From: Hymenobacter rubidus
GTDB lineage: Bacteria; Bacteroidota; Bacteroidia; Cytophagales; Hymenobacteraceae
Assembly (NCBI RefSeq): GCF_016734815.1
Contig: NZ_JAERQF010000005.1
Coordinates: forward strand, 1-64,000
Direction of reading: 5' to 3'
Length of the DNA stretch: 64,000 nucleotides
Position 1 is the first letter of the stretch. Each line of letters starts with the position of its first letter. Made by a program: the position numbers and the translations under genes. Below are positions 15,073 through 23,636 of the stretch, one piece after another. The notes below the pieces were generated by a model, which saw nothing but the letters and a program-made list of their open reading frames with translations, was not told the origin of the DNA and made no database searches.

Positions 15073-15804
15073 ATGAGCAAGCCTAGCAAAATAGCCGTTT
15101 TCGTTCTTGGCCTAAGCGTGTGGGCCGCTTTTGCGGCGCACGGCCAGGCCACCACCGGTACGGCCGAAACCACCCCGCCCCTGAGCGTTGAAGCGAAAGC
15201 CAAAGCCGACCAGGAGGCCGACAAAAAAGCTGCCGAATGGGTGGCTACATTAAAGCTGAGCGATGCCAAAAAAGCGGCCGCCGTGCAGCAGGTGGTTGCC
15301 ACGCATCTGAAGGCCATTCGGGACTACAACAACGCCCATCCCTACACCGAAACGCCGGCCGGCATCAACCCGGCCACCGGCAAGGCGCTGAGCACCCTGG
15401 ACCGGCAGCTTATTGCCGTTTCGGCCATGCCGAAAGCCATTCACGAAAACCTGATGGCCGGCCTGCGCCAGCAGCTCGCGCCCGAGCAGGTAGAAGCCGT
15501 GCTGGACAAATACACCGTTGGCAAAGTGGCCTTCACGCTGAACGGCTACAAATCCATTGTGCCCAACCTGACGCCCACGGAAGAAGCCATACTTCTGACC
15601 AACCTGAAGCAGGCCCGCGAGCAGGCCGTGGATTTCAAGAGCATGAAGGAAATATCGGCCGTTTTTGAAATCTACAAAACCAAAAACGAGGAGTACCTGA
15701 ACACCCATGGCCGCAACTGGCGCGAGATGTTCAAGGCTTACGTAGACGCGGCGAATGCCAAAAAAGCAGCCGACAAGGCCAACGCGCCGGCAGCGCCTAA
15801 GTAG
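15073..15804 (+). CDS. DUF3826 domain exported protein
   Basis: The 243-residue protein has a signal peptide (residues 1-25, ending FAAHGQA) and a helical domain matching DUF3826. Landmarks are KKAAEWVATLKLSDAKKAAAVQ, IRDYNN.HP, a Leu/Gln helix with MAGLRQQLAPEQVE, VLDKYTVGKVAFTL and LTNLKQAREQAVD...KEISAVFEIYKTKNEEYLN. Proteins of this family are common in Bacteroidetes near polysaccharide or sugar-acid genes, with unknown activity. The start is the first ATG after a gap, preceded by an A/T-rich segment. It appears monocistronic. Confidence 0.8.
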   Translation: MSKPSKIAVFVLGLSVWAAFAAHGQATTGTAETTPPLSVEAKAKADQEADKKAAEWVATLKLSDAKKAAAVQQVVATHLKAIRDYNNAHPYTETPAGINPATGKALSTLDRQLIAVSAMPKAIHENLMAGLRQQLAPEQVEAVLDKYTVGKVAFTLNGYKSIVPNLTPTEEAILLTNLKQAREQAVDFKSMKEISAVFEIYKTKNEEYLNTHGRNWREMFKAYVDAANAKKAADKANAPAAPK

Positions 15805-15862
15805 CTGTTTGATTAGGGCATGGCGCAGCATTGGCGCTTCGCAGATGTTCAGTAAGCGGTAT

Positions 15863-16240
15863 TTAGGGGCTGCTTATAGATTTTCCTGATACCATCTGCG
15901 GGCTTCTTAGCTGGCGAATAATGTCTCTGGTCAAGGTTGGGAGGAGCGCCGGATGGGCGGGGTTCCCGCCCCGTTGCTGCTGCGTGAGGGCACTGGAAGC
16001 CGGGGCCACGGCCGCCGCGTGGGCTGAAAAGTCGTGAATGAAGGCGCTGTGGATGACGCCCTCTGTGGCCGTTGCGCCGCGCTGCAGGCGGTCAAGTCGT
16101 TTCAACGAGTAAACCCCGGCAGCCGACGACAAAATGCCGGTCCCGGCCGAAGCCGGATTCAGAAGGTGCACCAACGAAAAGCCCCGGAGCGTTGAACCCG
16201 GGAGGTTGCGCTGGCCGAAGGCGGGCGCAGCCCCGACCAA
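15863..16240 (-). CDS. Possible small hypothetical protein
   Basis: A 125-codon frame with host-like codon use in its first 90 codons (MVGAAPAFGQRNLPGS..., LLNPASAGTGILSSAAGVYSLK). It is divergent from the potassium channel gene, which starts 26 bases away. No family, signal peptide or motif is recognised and no ribosome binding site is visible. It is the only candidate in a 460-base gap and may be a chance frame. Confidence 0.3.
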   Translation of the reverse strand: MVGAAPAFGQRNLPGSTLRGFSLVHLLNPASAGTGILSSAAGVYSLKRLDRLQRGATATEGVIHSAFIHDFSAHAAAVAPASSALTQQQRGGNPAHPALLPTLTRDIIRQLRSPQMVSGKSISSP

Positions 16241-16266
16241 CCAAAGCCGCCACCCGAGCCCAAGCC

Positions 16267-17025
16267 ATGCACATTACCGCCGAGCTGCCACCCGCTACGC
16301 CGTCTGCCAGGACCGTTTCCACGCCCCGCGCCCCGCTGCTGCGGTGTCTGGCGCGCTTCAACGCCTGGCAGGATGCCGTGCACGACCCCGCGCTCAGCGT
16401 GCTGCTGGGCGTGCAGGCGCTGTTCATTTTTGTGGTGGGGCCGCTGGTGAGCACGGGCGCCTTGCCCAAGGGAATGCTGGAGTTTTGCCAACTGCTGATG
16501 CAGCTGGTGGCCTTTTTTGTGCTGCCCCGCCACAGCCGGGTTCGCAAGCTGGTGCTGCTGACGGCCCTGCCCATTGTGGGCCTGGAAATGATGAAAACCG
16601 GGGTGCTGGCCGGCTTGGTGCTGCGCATGCTGGCCACGCTGGCCATCACGGTGCTGGTGGCGCAGGCGGTGTTTCGGGCCCGCACCGTGACGCAGCACCA
16701 GCTGCTGGGCGCCGTAGTGGTGTACCTGAACCTGGCCCTGCTGTTCATGGGCATTTTTGCGGCGCTCCGGCATGCCGTGCCGGGGGCTTTTCTCACGCTG
16801 AATCATCAGCCCCTGCAGCCGGGCGAACTGCTGTATTTCAGCCTCACCACGCTCACCTCTACCGGCTACGGCGACCTGCTGCCCGTGCACGCCCTGGCCC
16901 GCAGCATGGCCAACCTGGAGGCCGTGACCGGCCAGCTGTTTCTCGGCACCTTTCTGGCGCGGGTGGTCACGCTGCACGGCAAAACCCTGCGGAGTACTGC
17001 TGTCGATGACAACCAGAAGCGGTAG
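16267..17025 (+). CDS. Potassium channel family protein (two-TM pore domain)
   Basis: The 252-residue inner-membrane protein has four or more hydrophobic helices, then a pore loop with the K+ selectivity filter TSTGYGD (TGYGD at residues 199-203), followed by a final helix ending VVTLHGKTL. This is the Ion_trans_2 layout. The N-terminal 40 residues are cytosolic. No cytoplasmic RCK/TrkA-N domain is attached, so it would be an ungated or membrane-regulated channel. The ATG chosen lies just before the soluble start MHITAELPP; the frame is open upstream but with no coding sense. Confidence 0.85.
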   Translation: MHITAELPPATPSARTVSTPRAPLLRCLARFNAWQDAVHDPALSVLLGVQALFIFVVGPLVSTGALPKGMLEFCQLLMQLVAFFVLPRHSRVRKLVLLTALPIVGLEMMKTGVLAGLVLRMLATLAITVLVAQAVFRARTVTQHQLLGAVVVYLNLALLFMGIFAALRHAVPGAFLTLNHQPLQPGELLYFSLTTLTSTGYGDLLPVHALARSMANLEAVTGQLFLGTFLARVVTLHGKTLRSTAVDDNQKR

Positions 17026-17040
17026 CTGGCTACTTGCTGG

Positions 17041-17460
17041 CTATACGGACTGTTTTACCAGCCATTGAACGGCCTCAACCTCGTTTTCAAAGGAGCGATA
17101 CACCAGCGGCAGGCCCTGTACGTGGGTGGTGACGAAGGCCGTGGCCAGCCGCACCAGCACATCGTTCGACACCACCACCGCCCCGAAGCGGTAGCCGCCC
17201 TCCTGCACGGCCCGGGGCAACCAGTTGATTGCAATCCATTGCTGCTCGGCCGAAGTGAAGGGCTGCATGCCCACCTGATTGACCAGGATGCGGTCCCAGC
17301 GGCGCTGCCGCAGCTGCTGCAGCATCTGCTCAAACAGGGCGCGGGTATCGGCGGCGGTGCGGGGGCCAGCGCTCCAGTTGGCGCGCAGGTAGCCGGCGGG
17401 GTCGGCCAGCAGCTCGCCGCCGGCATTTTTGAAAAGCAATAGGGGAGGGGCGTGCTGCAT
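17041..17460 (-). CDS. STAS/SpoIIAA-like small protein (family A)
   Basis: A 139-residue soluble protein of a family with four members in this window; the closest is at 31793. Shared landmarks are LFKNAGGEL, YLRANW, an arm with QQLRQRRWDRILVNQ, LPRAVQEGGYRFGAVVVSNDV, RLAT.F and LPLVYRSFENEVEAVQWL. The pattern of a Lys/Arg-ILV strand followed by a helix and a final AV.WL helix resembles SpoIIAA-like/STAS proteins, but this is inference. A perfect -7 box (TACTTTTG) ends 7 bases before the ATG. It converges with the channel gene. Confidence 0.7.
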   Translation of the reverse strand: MQHAPPLLLFKNAGGELLADPAGYLRANWSAGPRTAADTRALFEQMLQQLRQRRWDRILVNQVGMQPFTSAEQQWIAINWLPRAVQEGGYRFGAVVVSNDVLVRLATAFVTTHVQGLPLVYRSFENEVEAVQWLVKQSV

Positions 17461-17467
17461 GAATAAA

Positions 17468-17475
17468 CAAAAGTA
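17468..17475 (-). promoter_or_regulatory. -7 promoter box TACTTTTG
   Basis: Exact TAnnTTTG match 7 bases before the start codon of the STAS-like gene on the minus strand. It predicts a leaderless or very short-leader mRNA. Confidence 0.6.
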
Positions 17476-17550
17476 CCCCGTGGCAAATTTGCAGGCCTGA
17501 ATTCGGCCCCAGCATGTGCCACCGGGCCGGCATTGCCGTATACGCAGCCC

Positions 17551-18093
17551 ATGATTCCGCTCATCACCCAAACCCCCCGCCTTCAGATTCTGGCCGCCAG
17601 CCGCGCCCTGCTCACCGCCGAGCTGCACAAGCCGCAGTACTTCCCGGTGCTGCTGGGGGCCGCCCTGCCCATCGATTGGCCCGCCGGGGAATACGACCGC
17701 GCCGCCATGGAGTATTTCCTGGACAAGCTGACGGCGGGCGGCCGCGACGCCGCCGGCTGGTACAACTGGTACGCCCTGCGCAAAGCCACCGACGGCACCC
17801 CGCGCACCCTCGTGGGCGGCGGCGGCTTCATGGGCCCGCCCGACGCCGCGGGCACGGCCGAAATCGGGTGCTCCATTGCCGCCGAGTGGCGCGGGCAGGG
17901 CCTGGGTACCGAGCTGGTGGCGGGCCTGGTGCAGCAAGCCGTTGATACCGGCATGGTGCGCCGGCTGGTAGCCCACAGCGAAGCCGACAACCCGGCGGCC
18001 CAGCGTGTGCTGCAGCGCAACGGCTTCGAGCCCGCCGGCCTGGCCGAGAACGGCCGCCAGCGCTTCGAGCGCGCCGTAGAGCCGGCACTTTAG
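17551..18093 (+). CDS. GNAT family N-acetyltransferase
   Basis: The 180-residue protein has the GNAT fold. TPRLQILAASRALLTAEL forms the first strand and helix. GGGGFMGPP....AEIGCSIAAEWRGQGLGTELVAGLV (residues about 96-130) contains the acetyl-CoA pyrophosphate loop R-G-Q-G-L-G. The 'AHSEADNPAAQRVLQRNGFEPAG' segment is the typical C-terminal substrate/CoA region. It resembles RimJ/RimL-type acetyltransferases. The substrate is unknown. The frame extends 6 codons upstream to a non-ATG start, which I did not use. Confidence 0.85.
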   Translation: MIPLITQTPRLQILAASRALLTAELHKPQYFPVLLGAALPIDWPAGEYDRAAMEYFLDKLTAGGRDAAGWYNWYALRKATDGTPRTLVGGGGFMGPPDAAGTAEIGCSIAAEWRGQGLGTELVAGLVQQAVDTGMVRRLVAHSEADNPAAQRVLQRNGFEPAGLAENGRQRFERAVEPAL

Positions 18094-18243
18094 GCCCGGT
18101 GGGCGTGCCCGGCAGCTACCGCAAGCCGCCGATTTTTTGCCGTGCGCTTCGTTTGCACTGTTCGGCACCGGCTGGCACGAAAGCTGCTGATGCAGCTCCT
18201 TATCTTTACCCCCGCTGTTGCACCCACCATCTGATATTGATTC

Positions 18244-18867
18244 ATGAAAAATTCCCGCTTGAAATTTGGCTTTCTGTTGCTGGGCCTGGCCACCCTCGGC
18301 CTGAATGCCTGCGCCCAGACGCCCGCCGCTTCGGAAGCCTGGACCAAGAAAAAAGCCGAAAAGTGGTTTAAAAGCCGCGCCTGGGCCAATGGCCTGAAGC
18401 TGAACGTGGCCGAGTCGGTCGACAAGGTTGAATTTGCCAAGCAGTACACCGCCAACAAGGCGGCCTGGGACAAAGCATTCGCCTATTTCCGCGACACCAA
18501 CCTCGACCAGCTCGCCCCCGGCAAGTACCCCGTAGACGGCGACGTGGTGTTTGCCTCGGTGACCGAAAACCCCACCAAAGACTTCGCCAACACCAATTGG
18601 GAGTCGCACCGCAAGTACATCGACCTGCAATACGTGGTGCAGGGCGCCGAAAAAATCGGCGTAGTGCCCATGGCCAAAGCCACCGTGACCAAGCCCTACG
18701 AAGAAGCCCGCGACGCCGCCAACTACAGCGCCGAAGGCAAGCTGTATGAGGCCAAGCCCGGTACCATCTACATTTTCTTCCCGCAGGATGTGCACCGCCC
18801 CAACATCAAAGCCGACGGTTTTGACAAAGACAAGAAGCTGGTGATTAAAGTGAAAGTCGCTTCGTAA
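18244..18867 (+). CDS. YhcH/YjgK/YiaL family protein, exported
   Basis: The 207-residue protein has an N-terminal signal (FGFLLLGLATLGLNACAQ, a plausible lipobox LNAC) and a DUF386/EbgC-like cupin domain at about 60-205: PVDGDVVFASVTEN, NWESHRKYIDLQYVVQGAEKIGV, YFFPQDVHRPNI-like. Cytoplasmic relatives act in sialic acid or sugar catabolism (beta-galactosidase beta-subunit family). The His residues in ESHRKYID and DVHRP fit the family's metal site. An exported form is less usual. It is a single-gene unit followed by a large inverted repeat. Confidence 0.85.
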   Translation: MKNSRLKFGFLLLGLATLGLNACAQTPAASEAWTKKKAEKWFKSRAWANGLKLNVAESVDKVEFAKQYTANKAAWDKAFAYFRDTNLDQLAPGKYPVDGDVVFASVTENPTKDFANTNWESHRKYIDLQYVVQGAEKIGVVPMAKATVTKPYEEARDAANYSAEGKLYEAKPGTIYIFFPQDVHRPNIKADGFDKDKKLVIKVKVAS

Positions 18868-18879
18868 AGCTTGCCTTCG

Positions 18880-18966
18880 GCGTTTTAGTTGTTCGTTGCT
18901 GGTTGTCAGTTGTTAGTCTGGATATGAACCTAGCAACTGACAACCAGCAACGAACAACTAAAACGC
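18880..18966. repeat. 33-bp perfect inverted repeat
   Basis: The arms 18880-18912 and 18934-18966 are perfectly complementary (GCGTTTTAGTTGTTCGTTGC...), with a 21-base loop. It could act as a terminator-like structure in the mRNA but has no T-tail. Confidence 0.85.
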
Positions 18967-19043
18967 GAAAGCGCTGGCAGGCAGCCAACTCAACGGAAAG
19001 TCCGTAGAAGGCACGTTCCTTCTTTCACTTCATCCGTTGAGCT

Positions 19044-20324
19044 ATGTCCCGTTTCCTGTTGCTTGCATTTTTGTTTCTTTCGGCCGGGCTGAACTGGCCG
19101 GCCCTGGCCCAGACCGACGACCTGCCGCCCCGGCCAACTCCTTTTAAGTTCGTCAACGACCAGGCCCAGCTGATGGCCCCGGCCGATGCCAAAAAGCTGG
19201 AAAGCGGCCTGCGCCGCTACGCCGATAACACCGGTACCCAAGTGGTGGTCGTGACGGTGCCCTCGCTGGGCGGGCGCACCGTGGCCGACTACGGCCGGGC
19301 GCTGGGCACCGCCTGGGGCGTGGGCCAGCGCGACAAAAACAACGGCGTGGTGGTGCTGCTAAGCGCCCAGGAACATCAGGTAACCATCCAGCCCGGCAAT
19401 GGCCTGAGCAGCACCATCACACCGGAAGTGACCCGCCGCATCATCGGCGAAATGACGCCAGGCTTTAAGCAGGGCAACTATTTTGCGGGCCTGCGGGCCG
19501 GCCTCAATACCCTGATGGTAACCGCCAACCCCAGTTCGGACCCCCGCAAAAACCAACCCGCCGCCACTGCCAATTCCGCGGCAGCGGGCAGCATGAATGC
19601 GCCCGAACAGCCCGTGCAGTCCAGCCTGTCGCAGGACGTGCAAACGTCGACCACCACGACTTCCGACCCAATTATGAACCCGCCGGCTGAGCCGGCTTCG
19701 TCCGGGCCCGGCATGGGCACGCTGCTGCTGGGGGCTTTGATAGTCGGGGGCGTATTGTGGCTGGTGGTGCGCATGTTCCGCAGCCGCAGCGCCGCATCGG
19801 CCAATCAAGCACCCGGCAGCCCAAGCGCCACCCCCAACTTCTACCCGAACCGACCCAATGCCCCGGCTGGTGGCTTTGGCCAGGCGGCGCCCGGTAACTA
19901 CGGCCCTGGCTATGGCAACATGCCCAACCAAAGCAGCGGCCCCGGCATTGGCGGAATGCTGGCTACCGGCGCCGCCGCTGCCGCCGGTGCCTACTTGGGC
20001 AACCGCATGGCTTCGGGCCATGACACCTCGGGCAATAATTACTCGAACAACGACGGCAACAACCCCAACTACGGGGCGGGCGCGGCCGGTGCCGGGCTGG
20101 GCGCCGCCGGCACTGCGGCGGGCGACGACTACTTTGCCTCCCGCAACGCCGGGGCCGACACGTCCTCGGGCCCGGACTACTTCTCCGACAGCAACACGGC
20201 CGCGGACAACCAGTCCGACTACTTTTCGTCCGACGACAACAATTCCTCGTATGACGATACCTCCTCCGGCGATTCCGGCGGGGGAGGCTTCGACAGCAGC
20301 AGCGACAACAGCGGCTCCTGGTAG
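19044..20324 (+). CDS. TPM-domain membrane protein
   Basis: The 426-residue protein has a signal peptide (1-23), a TPM domain at about 30-160 (VNDQAQLMAPADAKKLESGLRRY, QVVVVTVPSLGG, WGVGQRDKNNGVVVLLS, VTIQPGNGL, FKQGNYFAGL), and a linker. A single membrane helix follows at about 226-245 (GTLLLGALIVGGVLWLVVRMF). The long C-terminal tail (250-426) is low-complexity, rich in Gly, Asn, Asp and Ser and includes repeated DYFS/DYFASR motifs. TPM proteins are predicted acid phosphatase or photosystem-repair-like domains facing the periplasm. The tail ends GGGGFDSSSDNSGSW, a form often seen in this family. Confidence 0.85.
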   Translation: MSRFLLLAFLFLSAGLNWPALAQTDDLPPRPTPFKFVNDQAQLMAPADAKKLESGLRRYADNTGTQVVVVTVPSLGGRTVADYGRALGTAWGVGQRDKNNGVVVLLSAQEHQVTIQPGNGLSSTITPEVTRRIIGEMTPGFKQGNYFAGLRAGLNTLMVTANPSSDPRKNQPAATANSAAAGSMNAPEQPVQSSLSQDVQTSTTTTSDPIMNPPAEPASSGPGMGTLLLGALIVGGVLWLVVRMFRSRSAASANQAPGSPSATPNFYPNRPNAPAGGFGQAAPGNYGPGYGNMPNQSSGPGIGGMLATGAAAAAGAYLGNRMASGHDTSGNNYSNNDGNNPNYGAGAAGAGLGAAGTAAGDDYFASRNAGADTSSGPDYFSDSNTAADNQSDYFSSDDNNSSYDDTSSGDSGGGGFDSSSDNSGSW

Positions 20325-20349
20325 CTACATCTGGTGGAATGTATTGCCC

Positions 20350-20389
20350 AACCGGCCCTACTGCGCAACGCGGTGGGGCCGGTTTTTAT
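20350..20389 (+). terminator. Terminator after TPM gene
   Basis: A 9-bp AACCGGCCC/GGGCCGGTT stem is followed by TTTTT, 25 bases after the stop codon. Confidence 0.85.
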
Positions 20390-20422
20390 GCCCGGCCACG
20401 CTTCGGCATCCTATCTTTCGGC

Positions 20423-20980
20423 ATGCTACCCGAAACGACCTCTCAACTTCTGACGGCCCCGGTGCTGGAAACCAGCCGCCTGCGCCTGCGCGGCTTTCGG
20501 GCCGATGACTTTGAGGCGTGGTTTGCCATGAGCCGGCTGCCCGCCTACCACCGCTATTTCGGCCCCGAGCCCATGCCCCGCGAGGAAGTGTGGAAGCTGC
20601 TGCTGCGCAGCGCCGGCCATTGGGTGATAATGGGGTTCGGCTTTTGGGCGGTGGAGGAGAAAGCCAGCGGTCGGTTTGTGGGCGGCATCGGGTTCCTGAG
20701 CCTCCACCGCGACCTGGAGCCGCCCTTGGGCAACGCCCCGGAAATTGGCTGGGTGCTCGACCCCGCCATTCACGGCCTGGGCTATGCCACGGAGGGCGTG
20801 GCGGCGGTGCTGGCCTGGGGCCGGCAGCATTTCGGGCCGGTGCGCACGGTCTGCATCATTCACCCGGACAATGTGCCTTCGCTACGCGTGGCGGCCAAAT
20901 TCGGCTACCACGAATATGCCCGCACCACTTACCACGGCGCGCCCATTGTGCTGTTGGAGCGTCCCGGCGAGCAGGGCTAA
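20423..20980 (+). CDS. GNAT family N-acetyltransferase (RimJ/RimL-like)
   Basis: The 185-residue protein begins with the RimJ/RimL-type strand LETSRLRLRGFRADDFEAWF, continues with GFWAVEEKASGRFVGGIGFLSL and the acetyl-CoA loop HGLGYATEGVAAVLAWG (about 120-136), and ends with HPDNVPSLRVAAKFGYHEYA. These are the family's diagnostic blocks. A near-consensus -7 box (TATCTTTC) lies 3 bases before the chosen ATG; the frame extends 28 codons upstream into the terminator region, which I excluded. Substrate unknown. Confidence 0.85.
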   Translation: MLPETTSQLLTAPVLETSRLRLRGFRADDFEAWFAMSRLPAYHRYFGPEPMPREEVWKLLLRSAGHWVIMGFGFWAVEEKASGRFVGGIGFLSLHRDLEPPLGNAPEIGWVLDPAIHGLGYATEGVAAVLAWGRQHFGPVRTVCIIHPDNVPSLRVAAKFGYHEYARTTYHGAPIVLLERPGEQG

Positions 20981-21028
20981 ACGCCCGGTTTTTGTCTCCT
21001 CCATTTCACCTTGTTACTGCGTTACTGC

Positions 21029-21796
21029 ATGGCTCCGCGCCCTTACATCCTTGCCGAAACCACCTGGAAAAGCGTTCAGGAAAACAACTACGAGGTAGTG
21101 GTGCTGCCGTGGGGCGCCACCGAGGCCCACAACTACCACCTGCCCTACGCCACCGACAACGTGCAGGCCGACCACGTGGCCGCCGAGGCCGCCCGCAAGG
21201 CCTGGGAGCAGGGCGCCAAGGTGGTGGTGCTGCCCTGTGTTCCGTTCGGTGTGAACACCGGGCAGCTGGACATCACGCTCAATATCAACATGAACCCCAG
21301 CACGCAGCTCGCCATTCTGCGCGATGTGGTGCAGGTGCTGGCCCGCCAGCGCATTCCGAAGCTGGTGGTTCTGAACGGCCACGGCGGCAACGACTTCCGC
21401 CAGATGTTGCGGGAGTTGCAGGCCGAGTTTCCAACGGTTTTTCTGAGCACGCTGAACTGGTTTCGGGCCGCCGACCGCAACCAATACTTTACCGCGCCCG
21501 GCGACCATGCCGACGAGCTGGAAACCAGCACCATGCTCCACATCGTGCCCGACCTGGTGAGTCCCCTGGCCGAGGCCGGCAGCGGGGCGGCCCGGCAGTT
21601 CCGCATCGCAGCCCTGCGGCAGGGCTGGGCCTGGGCGCAGCGCGCGTGGAGCCAAGTGACCGCCGACACCGGCGTGGGCAACCCCGCCGCGGCCACCGCC
21701 GAAAAGGGCGCGGCCTTTCTTGAGGCAGTCACCACCAACATCGGCCAGTTTCTGGTGGAGCTAGCTGCGGCCAACCCACAGGATTTATATGAATAA
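21029..21796 (+). CDS. Creatininase-family amidohydrolase
   Basis: The 255-residue protein matches the creatininase family (metal-dependent cyclic amide hydrolases, cytoplasmic). It shows VVLPWGATEAHNYHLPYATD (metal ligands Glu, His and Asp), LNGHGGND (ligand His) and DHADELETS near the end (ligand Glu). Bacteroidetes members are uncharacterised and may act on creatinine-like or pterin-derived rings. I used the second Met (MAPRPYIL). It is in line with the acetyltransferase gene upstream (48-base gap) and the HAD gene downstream (80-base gap). Confidence 0.85.
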   Translation: MAPRPYILAETTWKSVQENNYEVVVLPWGATEAHNYHLPYATDNVQADHVAAEAARKAWEQGAKVVVLPCVPFGVNTGQLDITLNINMNPSTQLAILRDVVQVLARQRIPKLVVLNGHGGNDFRQMLRELQAEFPTVFLSTLNWFRAADRNQYFTAPGDHADELETSTMLHIVPDLVSPLAEAGSGAARQFRIAALRQGWAWAQRAWSQVTADTGVGNPAAATAEKGAAFLEAVTTNIGQFLVELAAANPQDLYE

Positions 21797-21803
21797 AATA
21801 CAG

Positions 21804-21865
21804 TGAGCAGTTATCAACTGGTTTACAGCCGCTCACTTTTACAACTGTTCACTGCTAACTGCTCA
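21804..21865. repeat. Short inverted repeat between creatininase and HAD genes
   Basis: TGAGCAGTTA and TAACTGCTCA form 10-bp arms, with further GTGAGC/GCTCAC words between them. Related GCTCACT heptamers occur in tandem at 25776. Confidence 0.5.
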
Positions 21866-21876
21866 TTGACCTTCCC

Positions 21877-22515
21877 ATGCCTCTTCGTTTCGACAGCGTA
21901 ATCTTTGACCTCGACGGCACCTTGTGGGACGCCACGGCCGCCATCACCAAAGCCTTTCAGGCCGCTAAAAACAGCGTCGACTACATCGAGAATGACGTGA
22001 CCCTGGCCGACGTGCAGGCCGTGACCGGCCAGCCCTACACCGTGGTCTATGAGCGCCTGTTTCCCAAGCTGCCCGCCGATAAGCTGGACGAATACCGCGC
22101 CCTCTGCGCCCACCACGAGCTAAGTGCCGCCGAGGTGCACGGCGGCGCGCCCTATCCCGGCCTCGAAGCGGCCCTGCGCTACCTCCTTAACCAAGGCTAC
22201 CGCTTGTTCATTGTCAGCAACTGCCAATTGGGCTACGTGGAGGCGTTTTTCAAGCACACCGGCCTGGGGCATTTCTTCGAAGGCCACCAGTGCTTTGGCA
22301 CCCGGCTGCTGCCCAAGTCCGAGAATATTCGCGAAATCATAGCAGAGTACCACCTGGAGGCTCCCGTGTACGTGGGCGACACCCCCGGCGACCTCGCCGC
22401 CAGCCAGCAGGCCGGCGTGCCGTTCATCTTCGCCACCTATGGCTTTGGCCAGCTCAGCGAGGCCGAGGCGCCGCTGCGCATCAACCAGCCCGGCGACCTC
22501 GAAAAGCTGCTATGA
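21877..22515 (+). CDS. HAD-superfamily hydrolase
   Basis: The 212-residue phosphatase-like protein has the four HAD motifs: FDLDGTLWD (nucleophile Asp) at residues about 10-18, IVSN at about 110, the Lys in LLPKSENI at about 148 and VYVGDTPGD at about 166. The cap is the small helical type inserted after motif I, as in phosphoglycolate phosphatase and related enzymes. The substrate cannot be told from sequence. The start is the first ATG after the inverted repeat. Confidence 0.9.
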   Translation: MPLRFDSVIFDLDGTLWDATAAITKAFQAAKNSVDYIENDVTLADVQAVTGQPYTVVYERLFPKLPADKLDEYRALCAHHELSAAEVHGGAPYPGLEAALRYLLNQGYRLFIVSNCQLGYVEAFFKHTGLGHFFEGHQCFGTRLLPKSENIREIIAEYHLEAPVYVGDTPGDLAASQQAGVPFIFATYGFGQLSEAEAPLRINQPGDLEKLL

Positions 22516-22547
22516 GTGAGGTAGTTGGGTGTCAGTGGTGAAAGCAA

Positions 22548-22647
22548 CGTCCTGCTGAGCGCAGTCGAAGCATCTCTACTGCAATGCTAAATCCTGCCGA
22601 TTGGATTACTTACGCGGTAGAGATGCTTCGCCTCCGCTCAGCAGGAG
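22548..22647. repeat. CTGAGC-GAAGCATCTC palindrome (family 1, copy 1)
   Basis: The left arm CCTGCTGAGCGCAGTCGAAG and right arm (GCTCAGCAGGA) are inverted around a variable centre with TTACT. At least eight copies lie between 22.5 and 40.4 kb, all intergenic. Confidence 0.9.
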
Positions 22648-22724
22648 CATTTTTCAATTTTCTAAACGGCTTTCTTTGTCGAAAAAACGCTTTGCAAACC
22701 GTTGAGGCGTTGTATTTTCGCTGC

Positions 22725-23123
22725 ATGAAATTTCCGGCCTTTTCCCGCATCACTGTTCATCCCGCCATTTGCAACGGCCAGCCCACGGTGCGCGGCCTGC
22801 GCATACCCGTGTGGCAGGTGCTGGAGTGGCTGGCCAATGGCCGTACGGAAGCCGACCTGCTGGCCGCGCATCCCGAACTGGAGCCCGAAGACTTTCGCAC
22901 CTGCCTGGCCTTTGCCGCCGAGCGCCTCAAGCCGCTGGGCCACGGCCAACCCAGCGGGCAGGACGAGAATTCGGAGGAATGGGTACTGAGCCGGCAAAGC
23001 CAGTGGCTGGCCGAGCAGGAGTTTCTGAAACAGCTGTGGGAGCGTAATCACGCGGCCCCACAGGCCAGCCCGGGCCTTAAATCACTGAGCAAAATCAATC
23101 TGTTTGGCACCCGCAAGGGATGA
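22725..23123 (+). CDS. DUF433 protein with long C-terminal extension
   Basis: The 132-residue protein has a DUF433 domain at residues 1-68 (RITVHPAICNGQPTVRGLR, PVWQVLEWLANGRTEADLLAAHPELEPEDF). A 60-residue charged extension follows (SEEWVLSRQSQWLAEQEFLKQLWERN). No nuclease partner is visible; the next gene is a STAS-like protein. A near -7 box (TATTTTCG) ends 4 bases before the ATG. The frame is open 47 codons upstream through the repeat, which I excluded. It is the third DUF433 gene in the window. Confidence 0.75.
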   Translation: MKFPAFSRITVHPAICNGQPTVRGLRIPVWQVLEWLANGRTEADLLAAHPELEPEDFRTCLAFAAERLKPLGHGQPSGQDENSEEWVLSRQSQWLAEQEFLKQLWERNHAAPQASPGLKSLSKINLFGTRKG

Positions 23124-23145
23124 CCCGGAAGTAGGAATAGATGCG

Positions 23146-23153
23146 TAGCTTTG
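23146..23153 (+). promoter_or_regulatory. -7 promoter box TAGCTTTG
   Basis: Exact TAnnTTTG match 42 bases upstream of the start of the STAS-like gene. Confidence 0.5.
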
Positions 23154-23195
23154 ACGGCTCCGCTAGCTGCTACCCGGCGGACCCAGGCCCCTGCC

Positions 23196-23624
23196 ATGTA
23201 CCAGGAACTAGCTTCTTCCTCCTTTCTGCAAGTTGCTTACCGGCCCGATTCGTGCCTGCTTATCGGGCGCTGGCTGTGCTCCATCAACGATGAGCAGCTG
23301 CGCGAGGGCTACGCCACCATGCGCCTGGCGGCATTGCAGCACAACTGCACGCATTGGCTGATGGATGCGCGTCGCCGCGTCGACCGCAGCCGCAACGGCC
23401 CCGAGTGGGTGATAACCACTTTCCTGCCCAGCGTGCAGCGCGAATTTGGCCGCCGCCTTTGCGTCGCCTTTCTGGTGCTGCCCAACCACCTGGCCGAACT
23501 GGAAGCCGAAGGCGAGCACCCCGCCGAATCACCCAATCGCGCCGACTTGTTTCAGTACGCCCGCTTCATCGACGAAGGCGCCGCCAATGCCTGGCTCGAC
23601 CACTACCGCCTGGGCGGGCAATGA
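23196..23624 (+). CDS. STAS/SpoIIAA-like small protein (family B)
   Basis: The 142-residue soluble protein is closest to the one at 47396. Shared landmarks are a first strand with FLQVAYRPDS.LLIGRWL, a helix, then WLMDARRRVDRSRNGPEWVITTFLPSV....GRRLCVAFLV.P.H and a final A..WLDHY helix. It differs from family A (17041, 31793) but has the same length and strand-helix layout. Function unknown. I used the ATG that starts MYQELASSS. Confidence 0.65.
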   Translation: MYQELASSSFLQVAYRPDSCLLIGRWLCSINDEQLREGYATMRLAALQHNCTHWLMDARRRVDRSRNGPEWVITTFLPSVQREFGRRLCVAFLVLPNHLAELEAEGEHPAESPNRADLFQYARFIDEGAANAWLDHYRLGGQ

Positions 23625-23636
23625 CGCGCATCAGGC